Below are positions 7,246-14,845 of a DNA stretch of 21,100 bases, in pieces. The DNA lies in the NCBI RefSeq assembly GCF_902381825.1, contig NZ_LR698973.1, positions 2,214,650 through 2,235,749 on the forward strand. The letters run 5' to 3'. The notes under the pieces are model-generated. The model saw nothing but the letters and a program-made list of their open reading frames with translations. It did no database searches and had not been told where the DNA came from. The first letter of the stretch is position 1; every line of letters begins with the position of its first letter. The stretch is from Pseudocoprococcus catus (GTDB lineage: Bacteria > Bacillota > Clostridia > Lachnospirales > Lachnospiraceae). A program made the position numbers and the translations under genes.

Positions 7246-7330
7246 ATCGATTTTTGTATGAAATTTTTCAACATCTGATCAACCATATTGATGTATGCAA
7301 ATACAAAAAATTAAAAAGGAAGTGACCAGC

Positions 7331-8533
7331 ATGGGATATGCAATCATGATAACAGACAAAATAAAAACAATAGGAACAATGACATCAAAATACAACCACA
7401 ATGAACGTATAGCAGAAATGACACATATTATTCCGGAGCTCACTTATCTTAACGAAGAACTTGTAAGTCTGCCAAAAAAAAACGGCGCAGAAATTGGGTA
7501 TGCACAAGCATGGGAAGACAGAATCAAAGATCTGCCCTACTATCAAAAACACGATGTAAGGAAAAATGCTGTACTTGGATATGAAGTGATGATGGCTTTT
7601 TCACAAGATGGAAACGAAAATATAGATATTGACACCTGGAAAAAAAACAGCATAAAGTGGCTGCATGATACTTTTGATAAAGCGCCGGACGGAAAATCAA
7701 ATATTCTTCACGCAGTTTTACATATGGATGAAACAGCCGGCCCTCATATCCACGCATTTATTATTCCTATTGATGAAAACGGACGTTTGAATGCAAGATC
7801 ATTCACCGGTGGCAGCAGGACAATGTCAGAGCTTCAGACATCTTATGCTGAATCTGTAAAAGAAACAGGGTTACAACGTGGTTTAATGGGAAGTTCAGCA
7901 GAACAAAAATCTATCCGAAGAATGTATGCAATGAATAATGACATTCAAAAAATACCAGAAGTCAAAGAAGGAGAATCTGCTGAAGATTATAGGATGAGGG
8001 TTCTAAGTGATATGGCAGCCAAGTTCGCATTCAGAAAAAGAAAAATTGATGACCGCGCTGTGAGGGTTCAGCGGCAGACAGATCAGTACGCTATCGAACA
8101 AAGGGATGCCATACAAGATGAATTGGACCAAACAAAATTAGTGGCATTTCATGAACTTGAAAAAGTAAAAAAAGACTACCAGAAAACTGTTCAGGAAAAA
8201 GATAAAATAAAAGAACAATTAGAAAGAGACGTAGCTGAAGCCAAAGCCCAAATGTCAGAATACGAAAGGATGCGTAACGAACTGATCCTACAGATGTATA
8301 ACATCCGCATAAAATATGACGCATCCGAAGAAGAAATGGAAGAAGCTGTTAGATTTCACAGGGATTATAAAAAAGGACTCGATATTTTAAAAGAAGAAGA
8401 TCCGGAAGCAGCAAAGATTGTTGAATCAAATATTGCGTATGTTATGGATAAGGCTAGAGAAGCAGAACCTGAAAAAATTAGACATGAAGAAGGGTATGAT
8501 CTTAACCGAAACGACAATGACCATTCTCTTTAA
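7331..8533 (+). CDS. MobV/Pre-family relaxase (plasmid mobilization protein), 400 aa
   Basis: The product nicks its cognate oriT and leads the transferred strand during plasmid mobilization. I chose the ATG at 7331 because AAGGAAGTG lies 6 nt upstream. Residues about 22-26 read HNER, matching the catalytic-His motif of MobM (which uses His22). Residues 131-141 read HMDETAGPHIH, the HxDE...PHxH metal-binding motif; the stretch between DE and PH is one residue longer than the usual DE-x-T-PH. The following GRLNARSFTGG and LQRGLMGSS segments are also typical of the family. The C-terminal half is a long coiled coil, as in other Mob/Pre proteins. Total length is within the family range. No mobilization accessory gene is visible nearby. 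Confidence 0.92.
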   Translation: MGYAIMITDKIKTIGTMTSKYNHNERIAEMTHIIPELTYLNEELVSLPKKNGAEIGYAQAWEDRIKDLPYYQKHDVRKNAVLGYEVMMAFSQDGNENIDIDTWKKNSIKWLHDTFDKAPDGKSNILHAVLHMDETAGPHIHAFIIPIDENGRLNARSFTGGSRTMSELQTSYAESVKETGLQRGLMGSSAEQKSIRRMYAMNNDIQKIPEVKEGESAEDYRMRVLSDMAAKFAFRKRKIDDRAVRVQRQTDQYAIEQRDAIQDELDQTKLVAFHELEKVKKDYQKTVQEKDKIKEQLERDVAEAKAQMSEYERMRNELILQMYNIRIKYDASEEEMEEAVRFHRDYKKGLDILKEEDPEAAKIVESNIAYVMDKAREAEPEKIRHEEGYDLNRNDNDHSL

Positions 8534-8534
8534 A

Positions 8535-8549
8535 CGGAATTTAATTCCA
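8535..8549. repeat. Palindromic 15-mer, copy 1
   Basis: CGGAATTTAATTCCA contains a 13-bp palindrome with a central T. It lies 2 nt past the relaxase stop and about 55 nt before the clpX promoter. An identical 15-mer occurs at 17885-17899. It could be a regulator-binding site. Confidence 0.5.
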
Positions 8550-8599
8550 TATACGAATACACTGCCAATATCTGAAAAAAAATACATATCAATCTGTCC

Positions 8600-8608
8600 T
8601 GCTATAAT
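8600..8608 (+). promoter_or_regulatory. Extended -10 promoter of clpX
   Basis: TGCTATAAT is a perfect extended -10 element (TGnTATAAT). No good -35 box is seen, as is common for this promoter type. It lies 37 nt before the clpX start, giving clpX its own transcript independent of the relaxase. Confidence 0.6.
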
Positions 8609-8645
8609 AACACTATCAATAAAAAATATAAGTGAGGTTGATATC

Positions 8646-9914
8646 ATGATAGATACATCAATAAAAAAATGCAACTTTTGCGGCGAATATACCGATGAAA
8701 CTTTCGAAAGTCCACTCTTGGATATCCGGATATGTTCTAAATGTATAGATGTTTATTACAATGCTATGCGTGATCCTGTAAAGTTTATGACAACGCCAAA
8801 ATTTGATACGCCGAAAAAAATTATGAGCATACTCAATGACTACATCATTGGACAGGAAAAAGCAAAAAAAATTCTGTCAGTTGCTGTTTACAACCATAAA
8901 AAAAGACTTTATGACAAGACAGGGAAAATCAGGAAAAGCAATATTCTTTTAGCTGGGCCGACGGGAAGCGGAAAAACATATCTGGCGCAGACGATTGCAA
9001 AAGTCCTGGATGTGCCATTCGTGATCGTGAATGCAACATCTCTTACACAAAGCGGATACGTCGGCGATGACGTGGAAAGCATTATCACTAAGCTAGTCAT
9101 GAAGGCAAATGGAAATATAGATAAGGCCCAGAGAGGAATTATTTATATTGATGAAATTGATAAAATCGGAAGAAAAGGATCTAATCCAAGTATTACAAGA
9201 GATGTCTCCGGAGAAGGTGTACAGGCCGCATTATTAAAGTTGATCGAGGGAGCAGAGGTGACTTTTCCGGCTAATGGTGGTCGAAAAAACCCATCTGGAG
9301 GAAACATTCCGTTTGATACTTCAAACGTCTTATTTATCGTTGGCGGAGCATTTGAAGGTATGTTTGATGACAATGACAAACAGTCTTCTTCTATTGGATT
9401 TATAAATAGTGCATCCTGTAAAACGGCAGATGAGCATGAAATCACAGCAGAAAAATTAAAAGCTTTCGGAATGATGCCGGAATTCATTGGGCGTTTCCCT
9501 GTCATTGCGCAGTTGGAAGAATTATCAACGAACGATCTAAAACGCGTACTTACTGAGCCTAAAGATAATCTCGTTGATGAATATAAGGCCTTGTTAAAAG
9601 CCGATAACGTGAACCTTGTCTTCGAAGAAGAAGCATTGGATAAGATTGCGCAGAAAGCTGCTGAAAAGAAAATTGGAGCAAGAGGATTAAGAAGCATTAT
9701 GGAAAATATGATGCTGGACATCATGTTCGATGCACCATCTTATCATAGTTTTAGTCCACAAAAAGTTATTGATGAATATGAAGCATCCGGAATAGTCCGG
9801 AAGATGATCGTTACGTGTACAGTCACAAAAGATACAGTGGATACAGGCATTCCTGTTATCACAAAAGAAGAAAAGATAGAAAAAGTACAAGGCATTAAAC
9901 AGGACTTCGTATAA
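8646..9914 (+). CDS. clpX: ATP-dependent Clp protease ATP-binding subunit ClpX, 422 aa
   Basis: ClpX is a hexameric AAA+ unfoldase that feeds substrates to ClpP in the cytoplasm. I chose the ATG at 8646 (GAGGT 7-8 nt upstream); the open frame extends further back but only into the relaxase gene. The N-terminal zinc domain has C9, C12, C30 and C33. Walker A GPTGSGKT is at 104-111, the pore loop GYVG at 137-140, Walker B IIYIDE at 165-170, and the sensor-2 helix reads GARGLRSIM. The ClpP-docking loop IGF is at 250-252, in a slightly unusual context (SSSIGFINSAS). The length matches chromosomal ClpX, and all catalytic elements are present, so it should be active. No clpP lies in the window, so it would have to use the host's ClpP or act alone. 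Its place behind a relaxase gene is unusual. Confidence 0.95.
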   Translation: MIDTSIKKCNFCGEYTDETFESPLLDIRICSKCIDVYYNAMRDPVKFMTTPKFDTPKKIMSILNDYIIGQEKAKKILSVAVYNHKKRLYDKTGKIRKSNILLAGPTGSGKTYLAQTIAKVLDVPFVIVNATSLTQSGYVGDDVESIITKLVMKANGNIDKAQRGIIYIDEIDKIGRKGSNPSITRDVSGEGVQAALLKLIEGAEVTFPANGGRKNPSGGNIPFDTSNVLFIVGGAFEGMFDDNDKQSSSIGFINSASCKTADEHEITAEKLKAFGMMPEFIGRFPVIAQLEELSTNDLKRVLTEPKDNLVDEYKALLKADNVNLVFEEEALDKIAQKAAEKKIGARGLRSIMENMMLDIMFDAPSYHSFSPQKVIDEYEASGIVRKMIVTCTVTKDTVDTGIPVITKEEKIEKVQGIKQDFV

Positions 9915-9940
9915 GATCATCGCACACATCTCTTATACAA

Positions 9941-9982
9941 AAAAAACGCCTGACCCAAAAATATGTTTGGGAGGCGTTTTTT
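9941..9982. terminator. Bidirectional terminator between clpX and the convergent array
   Basis: AACGCCT pairs with AGGCGTT and CCCAAA with TTTGGG, separated by a 2-nt bulge, with A-runs before and T-runs after. It works on both strands: it ends clpX and the minus-strand gene at 9989. Confidence 0.9.
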
Positions 9983-9988
9983 CTGTTT

Positions 9989-10507
9989 TTAAGACATGAA
10001 TTTTTTGTAATCAGGAAATACTTTGTAAATAGTCAGCTGCTCCCCTGTCTTACTGTTGTAATCATCAAGACGCTGCTTGAAGTGGCCAATAAAAGAAGGC
10101 ATATCCTCAATATCAAAAGTCTTAAGATAATCAAGCATTAATTCATGCAGAAGACCTTCATTTCCATCTGCGTCACTGCCATCTGTATAATAACATACAA
10201 CAAAAAGTTCTTCATCTTTGTCTCCGCAGATGCGGACAGCCGTATAAAGATTTTGTGGACGTTTAATCGCTTTATCAAGAACTCTTTTGTCATCTGTTGG
10301 CGGAAGCTCAAATATAGCGGTTGTAGGTGTTTCGCTAGGCGCTTTATTGAACTGATCCATATTGACACCAACGTAATATGTTCCTTTGTGATTCATGATC
10401 TCACTTTTAACCGGCACATACTGGTAATCCTCATTTTTTAGACAAATCTCTCTTACCAGTGACGGAATATTGCTTGCGATCATCTCTGCATTTTCTCTGT
10501 TAAACAT
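9989..10507 (-). CDS. Unrecognised 172-aa protein
   Basis: AAGGAG lies 7 nt before the ATG at 10507. The product starts MFNRENAEMIASNIPSLVRE and looks cytosolic, with beta-rich segments (NHKGTYYVGVNMDQFN, LYTAVRICGDKDEELFVVCY) and an acidic patch YTDGSDADGNEG. The C-terminal part reads SFIGHFKQRLDDYNSK. It is last in the minus-strand array and ends just before the terminator shared with clpX. Its first five residues match those of the 53-aa protein at 4469-4630. No family is recognised. Confidence 0.72.
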   Translation of the reverse strand: MFNRENAEMIASNIPSLVREICLKNEDYQYVPVKSEIMNHKGTYYVGVNMDQFNKAPSETPTTAIFELPPTDDKRVLDKAIKRPQNLYTAVRICGDKDEELFVVCYYTDGSDADGNEGLLHELMLDYLKTFDIEDMPSFIGHFKQRLDDYNSKTGEQLTIYKVFPDYKKFMS

Positions 10508-10568
10508 TGTTTATCTCCTTTCAGAAAGGTTTTTACCCCTCATTTACAATATGAATGAATTTTTCAAC

Positions 10569-10727
10569 TTAACGGACATTTTCTCCACTTTCTTTTTCGA
10601 TTTCTTGTTTAATGTAACACTGTTCACACGATACCGACATCGGGTACTTGCACTTGTCGTTTAAAATCAAACAAGTTGGAACAGCTTTTTTCTTTTTATC
10701 CTTATTCTTGCGCAAAAACATTGACAT
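10569..10727 (-). CDS. Cys-rich 52-aa mini-protein, probable zinc binder
   Basis: A perfect GGAGG sits 7 nt before the ATG at 10727. The N-terminus is very basic (MSMFLRKNKDKKKKAVPTC); four Cys follow at residues 19, 26, 34 and 37 (C-x6-C-x7-C-x2-C), expected of a small zinc knuckle; and the end is acidic. It is too short for most gene callers. Nucleic-acid binding is a reasonable guess from the basic arm and zinc-like Cys, but no family is recognised. Confidence 0.65.
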   Translation of the reverse strand: MSMFLRKNKDKKKKAVPTCLILNDKCKYPMSVSCEQCYIKQEIEKESGENVR

Positions 10728-10789
10728 GATAATTCCTCCAATCACGTTAGTAAAAGCAGAAGAGTTCAGTTTCTCTCCTTTGCAATAAG

Positions 10790-10978
10790 TCAGGCTTCAG
10801 CGGCCAGAAGGCCGCCTGGCCTGTTGTGTCTCCATAGCATTGGCACGCCCACGATCGGAGCACCAGGCTTGAAGTCACCTGGTGGCGAAAGCGTGTCGCT
10901 GCTCTGCTCATCAACTCCTCAATTCTTCATCTCAGAGACTTTTACAAGCCTCTTCCGGCGAAGTCGTTTGGGGTTCAT
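10790..10978 (-). other. GC-rich structured segment with an ORF interrupted by UGA
   Basis: This stretch is visibly richer in G+C than its surroundings. An ATG at 10978 overlaps the nfeD-like stop (ATGA) and has GGAGG 6 nt upstream, but the frame stops at UGA after 19 basic residues (MNPKRLRRKRLVKVSEMKN). The same frame then continues for 42 protein-like codons (SPPGDFKPGAPIVGVPMLWR among them) to a second UGA at 10790. A different frame offers a 54-codon ORF from 10911 with GAGGAG, of unlikely composition. Hairpins CACCAGG/CCTGGTG (10861-10884) and GGCCAG/CTGGCC (10802-10821) are present. It may be a leader gene plus structured RNA, a broken gene, or a recoding case. Confidence 0.4.
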
Positions 10979-11445
10979 GACTTTCCTCCGCAACTTTCCT
11001 TATCTTCCTTACCGTTAATATCCATTTTTTTAATTACAAGGCAGACGCCTTCGATCCTTTCTACAATGGCCAAATCGTCACGTTTGAAGACTGTCAGATC
11101 ATCACTGCTTTTTGCTGCCCATTCCATATGGCCAACTAAAACACGTCCTGTCCCCTTAGCGTTATTCACAGGATACATAACCCTGGCCGTTTTACCGATA
11201 ACAGCATCTATGTTTGTCTTTCTGACTGTTCTGTTCAAATATTTTAGAGCCAACGGTCTTGTTACTATCAACAGAACAAAGGATGTAATAAGGCAGCAAA
11301 CAACTTGAAAGAAAATATTGACACCAAGTAATGCAGCGATAAACGCAACAACGGCCCCGGCAGCAAACCATATTGTGGTAAGCCCTAGAGTCATAGATTC
11401 AATGATCAAAAGTAAAACAGCTAATAAAAGCCAGGCTAAGATCAC
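10975..11445 (-). CDS. NfeD-like membrane protein, 156 aa
   Basis: NfeD proteins are short integral membrane proteins with a C-terminal OB-fold, usually working with flotillin/stomatin (SPFH) partners in membrane organisation. I chose the GTG at 11445 because GGGGGTG lies 6 nt upstream; the longer frame to 11556 includes the hairpin after the PBP gene. Residues 1-65 contain three or four hydrophobic helices (ILAWLLLAVLLLIIESM, IWFAAGAVVAFIAALLG, VCCLITSFVLLIVTRPLAL). The OB-like part follows (DAVIGKTARVMYPVNNAKGT, then GRVLVGHMEWAAKS). It lies downstream of a penicillin-binding protein gene. No SPFH gene is present in the window, which is unusual for this family. Confidence 0.8.
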   Translation of the reverse strand: MILAWLLLAVLLLIIESMTLGLTTIWFAAGAVVAFIAALLGVNIFFQVVCCLITSFVLLIVTRPLALKYLNRTVRKTNIDAVIGKTARVMYPVNNAKGTGRVLVGHMEWAAKSSDDLTVFKRDDLAIVERIEGVCLVIKKMDINGKEDKESCGGKS

Positions 11446-11506
11446 CAAACACACCCCCTTTCTAACACACTTGTAATATGAACTATTTTCAAAAACCGTC
11501 ATAAGC

Positions 11507-11542
11507 AGACGACCGCACTCATAAAAAAGAATGCGGTCGTCT
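11507..11542 (-). other. Intercistronic 11-bp hairpin between the PBP and NfeD genes
   Basis: AGACGACCGCA and TGCGGTCGTCT pair perfectly around a 14-nt loop, 6 nt past the PBP stop. On the minus strand no T-run follows, so it is not a standard terminator; on the plus strand a loosely T-rich stretch follows. It may protect the PBP mRNA 3' end or reduce read-through into the NfeD gene. Confidence 0.55.
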
Positions 11543-11548
11543 ATTGTT

Positions 11549-14203
11549 TTATTCAACGCTTACAAAAGAATCCGTTTCCTGCGGAATCGATGTTTCTGCC
11601 GGAGCGGTTGTTTCCGGTTCATCCGGTTCTACTACAACCGGCGGTTCTGTTTCTGGAATATTTGTCTCTGTTGTTTCTGTATCCTGTTTTGTCTCGTCAG
11701 TATTCGTCCTGTTGTTTGTTTCAGTGCTACTGTTCGATGAGCTTCCTTTTTTATCTTTTAATTCACTGTAAGCATTATCAAGTTCATTCTGAGCATTATT
11801 TGTCATCCTGATGCCATACATTGAACCAATGATCTGTAACCCCTGATTATAAAGCGTATTCAAGTCAGATATATAGGACGAACTGTTTGGATCAAGAGCC
11901 TTCATCTGGGAAATAATATTTTCAACCTGAGCTGTCTTCTCACTGTCTTTCCTGTAATCACCAACTGTATATCCATTTGACAAAACTTCATCATCTGAGC
12001 GTCCAGGCATATACTCTTCGCTGCCATCGCTATCATTACTATCGTGGTTGCCAGTATTAGCATAATCACTTGTATCAAACTCTTTTGCAGGTTTATCTGA
12101 AACATATTCTTCCATTGCTTCTTGCCAGATGTAGGCCGGGTAAGAGCCGCCAACCAATGAATCAAGTTCCCTTGGTGTATCATAACCTACCCATACAGAA
12201 ATTGTGTAATAAGGCGTTGATCCGCAGAACCAGCCGTCCTTATTATCATCAGTTGTGCCTGTCTTGCCGACAGCATCAACATCGCTCTCCCAGTCCATAG
12301 CCTTGGCTGTACCATTCGTAATAACACCTCTTAGAATGTCGAGCATTTCTTTGGACGCTTCTTCATCATACACCTGCTTCTCATATTCCGTAAAAATACT
12401 GTTTCCCTCAGGGTCTGTCATAGACCGGATACATGTAACTTCATGGAACTTTCCGTAATTAGCAATCGCAGCATAGGCGCCGGCCATTTCTGTTGTCGTT
12501 GCCCCATGCGTAAGTCCACCAAGCGATGCGGACAGAGAATGATCCGATTCAGATATTTTTGCGAATTGCAGATCAGATAAAAAGGATAAACCGTAGTCTA
12601 CACCGATGTTATAAAACGTCAGATAAGCACATCCATTTTTACTCTGCTCAACCGCAGACCTTAATGAATATTTACTTCCCGAAAGGTTATTAAGATCATA
12701 TCCATACCCGGCATCATTCGCTGAACTGATGGATATATTCTTGATCTTTGTTCCGGCATCATATCCCTTTTCAAGGGCTGGCGTATATACGATGATCGGT
12801 TTCATTGTACTTCCCGGCTGTCTGTAGCTTTGGAATGCGCGGTTTAAGGAACTGTCTGTCAGCTCTTTCTGGCTTCTTCCGCCAACGATTGCAACAACCT
12901 TACCTGTTTCATTGTCTATGACTGTTGCAGCGCCCTGAAGTGCATAAATGCCGTCGTCTTTCTTTTCATCATCAAAAGACAACTGGTCGTCAATCGCATT
13001 CTGCAAAGTATCCTGTGCGTCAAGATCGATTGTTGTGTAGACCTTGTAACCGCCTGCATACAGTTTTTTACTTGCTTCTTGATAAGCTTCACTATAAGCT
13101 TCTTCATAATCATCCATTTCATCATCGTCAGAAAATGAATACTCAAAACTAAATCCATCATCAGCCATGATTGTTTTGATTGCACAGTCGATAGCATATG
13201 TTGCAGCGTAATCATTATAATTGGAAACCTTATGGTTGATCGTTATTTTTTCAGCAACCGCTTCATTATACGCATCCTGTGTTATTAAGCCCTGTTCAAG
13301 CATTGACTTTAAGATAAGGTTTCTTCGGTCTATTGCATGTTCCGGATAAGATAATGGGTCATAATAGGCCGGGCTGTTTGGAATGGAACACAAATAAGCA
13401 ATCTGAGATAAGGACAGCTCTGATGACTTTTTACCAAAATACCCTTGAGCTGCTGCTTCCAAGCCATAATAGCCATTCGCGAAATAAATATCATTAATAT
13501 AAAACTCCATGATATCTTTCTTCGTGTATTTTTCTGTCATGTACTTTGACATAAGAAGTTCTTTGGCTTTTCGTTCCAAAGACACCTCCTGTGTAAGAAA
13601 AACATTTTTAACCAGCTGCTGTGTGATCGTGCTGGCTCCGTGAACTTCTCCGCCTTTACTCAATACATATTTAACACAAACCCTCATGATGCCTTTCAGA
13701 TCATACCCTTTGTTTTTCCAGAATGTCTTATCTTCAATAGCGATAAAAGCATTGACTGCATCTTGTGGAATTTCATCATATGAAAGATATACTGTTTCCA
13801 TGTTTCCCTTAAGCTTGGTAAGAAGGTTGTCATCTTTGTTATAGATATAGGATGTTCCTCCCATCTTAAACGAATCTTCTGTACTGGAAACAACAGTTTC
13901 ATAAGCTTCATTATTGTACTTATCATAAATCGGCTTGTACTTAATAAATACAAAAGCGCAGACTGCAAGCACAAGCAACAACAAAATCAGAAAGAATACT
14001 TTAAGACCTTTTTTAATACCTGGCCATTTATGCGGTTTCCTTTCGCGCTTATTGTTAAAAGAAGCCCGCTTTTCGTGCGGGCCCGTATCATGTGGAACTT
14101 CGTCAAACAATCCATCACTTTTTGAAAAAGCCTTTTCCATATCCTGCATCATCTGATCTGCGTCCGGAAGAACAGAATTTGTGCTATTTTCTTCAACAGA
14201 CAT
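11549..14203 (-). CDS. Class A penicillin-binding protein (bifunctional transglycosylase/transpeptidase), 884 aa
   Basis: This enzyme polymerises and cross-links peptidoglycan outside the membrane. AAAGGAGG, inside the last codons of the upstream gene, precedes the ATG at 14203. Residues 1-65 are cytoplasmic and charged; one membrane helix lies at about 68-88. The GT51 domain has the catalytic Glu in IEDKTFW (about 157) and GASTITQQLVKN (189-200). The transpeptidase domain has STMK (465-468, Ser nucleophile), SKN (521-523) and KTGT (647-650). All catalytic motifs are intact. An acidic insertion (DDDEMDDYEEAY, about 359-370) lies before the transpeptidase domain, and the last 70 residues are a low-complexity Thr/Glu/Pro tail, probably surface-exposed. 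Cell-wall synthases of this kind are normally chromosomal. Confidence 0.95.
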   Translation of the reverse strand: MSVEENSTNSVLPDADQMMQDMEKAFSKSDGLFDEVPHDTGPHEKRASFNNKRERKPHKWPGIKKGLKVFFLILLLLVLAVCAFVFIKYKPIYDKYNNEAYETVVSSTEDSFKMGGTSYIYNKDDNLLTKLKGNMETVYLSYDEIPQDAVNAFIAIEDKTFWKNKGYDLKGIMRVCVKYVLSKGGEVHGASTITQQLVKNVFLTQEVSLERKAKELLMSKYMTEKYTKKDIMEFYINDIYFANGYYGLEAAAQGYFGKKSSELSLSQIAYLCSIPNSPAYYDPLSYPEHAIDRRNLILKSMLEQGLITQDAYNEAVAEKITINHKVSNYNDYAATYAIDCAIKTIMADDGFSFEYSFSDDDEMDDYEEAYSEAYQEASKKLYAGGYKVYTTIDLDAQDTLQNAIDDQLSFDDEKKDDGIYALQGAATVIDNETGKVVAIVGGRSQKELTDSSLNRAFQSYRQPGSTMKPIIVYTPALEKGYDAGTKIKNISISSANDAGYGYDLNNLSGSKYSLRSAVEQSKNGCAYLTFYNIGVDYGLSFLSDLQFAKISESDHSLSASLGGLTHGATTTEMAGAYAAIANYGKFHEVTCIRSMTDPEGNSIFTEYEKQVYDEEASKEMLDILRGVITNGTAKAMDWESDVDAVGKTGTTDDNKDGWFCGSTPYYTISVWVGYDTPRELDSLVGGSYPAYIWQEAMEEYVSDKPAKEFDTSDYANTGNHDSNDSDGSEEYMPGRSDDEVLSNGYTVGDYRKDSEKTAQVENIISQMKALDPNSSSYISDLNTLYNQGLQIIGSMYGIRMTNNAQNELDNAYSELKDKKGSSSNSSTETNNRTNTDETKQDTETTETNIPETEPPVVVEPDEPETTAPAETSIPQETDSFVSVE

Positions 14204-14205
14204 AT

Positions 14206-14631
14206 CTATTCCTCCTTTACATTAACTTTCTCATAATAATTTTTTGCAAGCCGAGGAACAACAACAGGTATTTCCGGCCATCTAAATGTATTCGTCTCCG
14301 CTCTTCCTGAAATAGGAATAAGGATTGGTATTCCACCCATTTCGATCGCAAGATAATAAACTCCGCCTGCGTAATCAATAACAATCATGCTCGCTTTTAA
14401 AACGATATCTTTTCCACCTTTATCTTTTCTCTTTAAACCAATCGGTTGTTCAAGATGAATGATGTCCTTTACAACGCCTCTTCCGGCAGCAGCTTCTGCT
14501 TCTTTTCTTGTGCATTTATAAGATTTTCCTCCTCGCATAAATACCGTGCCGGTACCATCATTATTCACGTCGATAATATTGATGTCATCCGTATTGATGT
14601 AATGATCTCTGACATAAACCATTCTTCCCAT
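14206..14631 (-). CDS. Unrecognised 141-aa protein upstream of the PBP gene
   Basis: The ATG at 14631 has only a weak binding site (AAGGCGG, about 9 nt upstream). The product begins MGRMVYVRDHYINTDDINII, a beta-rich pattern, and contains GGKSYKCTRKEAEAAAGRG and a hydrophobic segment MGGIPILIPISG that is too short for a membrane helix. It ends in VKEE*, whose codons form the AAAGGAGG for the PBP gene only 2 nt further on, so the two are surely co-translated. It may be a partner or regulator of the PBP, an inference from position only. Confidence 0.7.
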   Translation of the reverse strand: MGRMVYVRDHYINTDDINIIDVNNDGTGTVFMRGGKSYKCTRKEAEAAAGRGVVKDIIHLEQPIGLKRKDKGGKDIVLKASMIVIDYAGGVYYLAIEMGGIPILIPISGRAETNTFRWPEIPVVVPRLAKNYYEKVNVKEE

Positions 14632-14636
14632 TAGTT

Positions 14637-14837
14637 TTACCGCCTTTCTCTTACTTTAAAAACAATTTTCACAATAGACGAAAAGACAAAAGACAATAAA
14701 CTGATATAAATGCAATCATAAGCAATGTCTTTTGCTTTGTTGTCAGACCTTTCATAAGCGGTCGCCAAACCGGCAATAGACAGTCCGACAGATACTGCAG
14801 ATGCCTTCTGAAAAACTGAACAGATCTTCTTACCCAT
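14637..14837 (-). CDS. Small two-helix membrane protein, 66 aa
   Basis: I chose the ATG at 14837 because AGGTGA lies 4 nt upstream; the longer frame to 14909 lies inside the preceding gene. Hydrophobic segments at about 12-28 (ASAVSVGLSIAGLATAY) and 41-60 (CIYISLLSFVFSSIVKIVF) are joined by a charged loop (ERSDNKAKD), and the tail is basic (KVRERR). The protein is probably a hairpin in the membrane with a short cytoplasmic tail. It lies in the same unit as the PBP and NfeD genes, which also make membrane proteins. I recognise no family. Confidence 0.68.
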   Translation of the reverse strand: MGKKICSVFQKASAVSVGLSIAGLATAYERSDNKAKDIAYDCIYISLLSFVFSSIVKIVFKVRERR

Positions 14838-14845
14838 AATGTCAC

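Larger units (their letters stand above)
6316..7330. other. About 1 kb without an intact gene, holding gene remnants and a possible oriT
   Basis: No frame here combines length, start and binding site. What I see: a minus-strand reading frame fragment ending at 6433 within a terminator hairpin; short degenerate repeats at about 6600-6700; a plus-strand fragment ending at 6937 on another terminator; and an inverted repeat at 7224-7245 before the relaxase gene. The two fragments point away from each other, and both appear to have lost their 5' parts. A decayed or recombined junction is the simplest reading. Confidence 0.6.

Noticed and set aside
8418..8645. Extended N-terminus of ClpX
   Set aside because: The extra 76 residues are not ClpX-like, overlap the relaxase gene and the promoter, and the zinc domain begins normally at the ATG at 8646.
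10747..10911. 54-codon minus-strand ORF with GAGGAG upstream
   Set aside because: Spacing to the start is short and the translation (rich in Arg, Trp, Cys, with no pattern) is not protein-like; kept only as a mention in the GC-rich segment.
10899..10930. Hammerhead-ribozyme-like TTGATGAG on the minus strand
   Set aside because: The required GAAA after stem II and a third stem with a cleavage site are missing.
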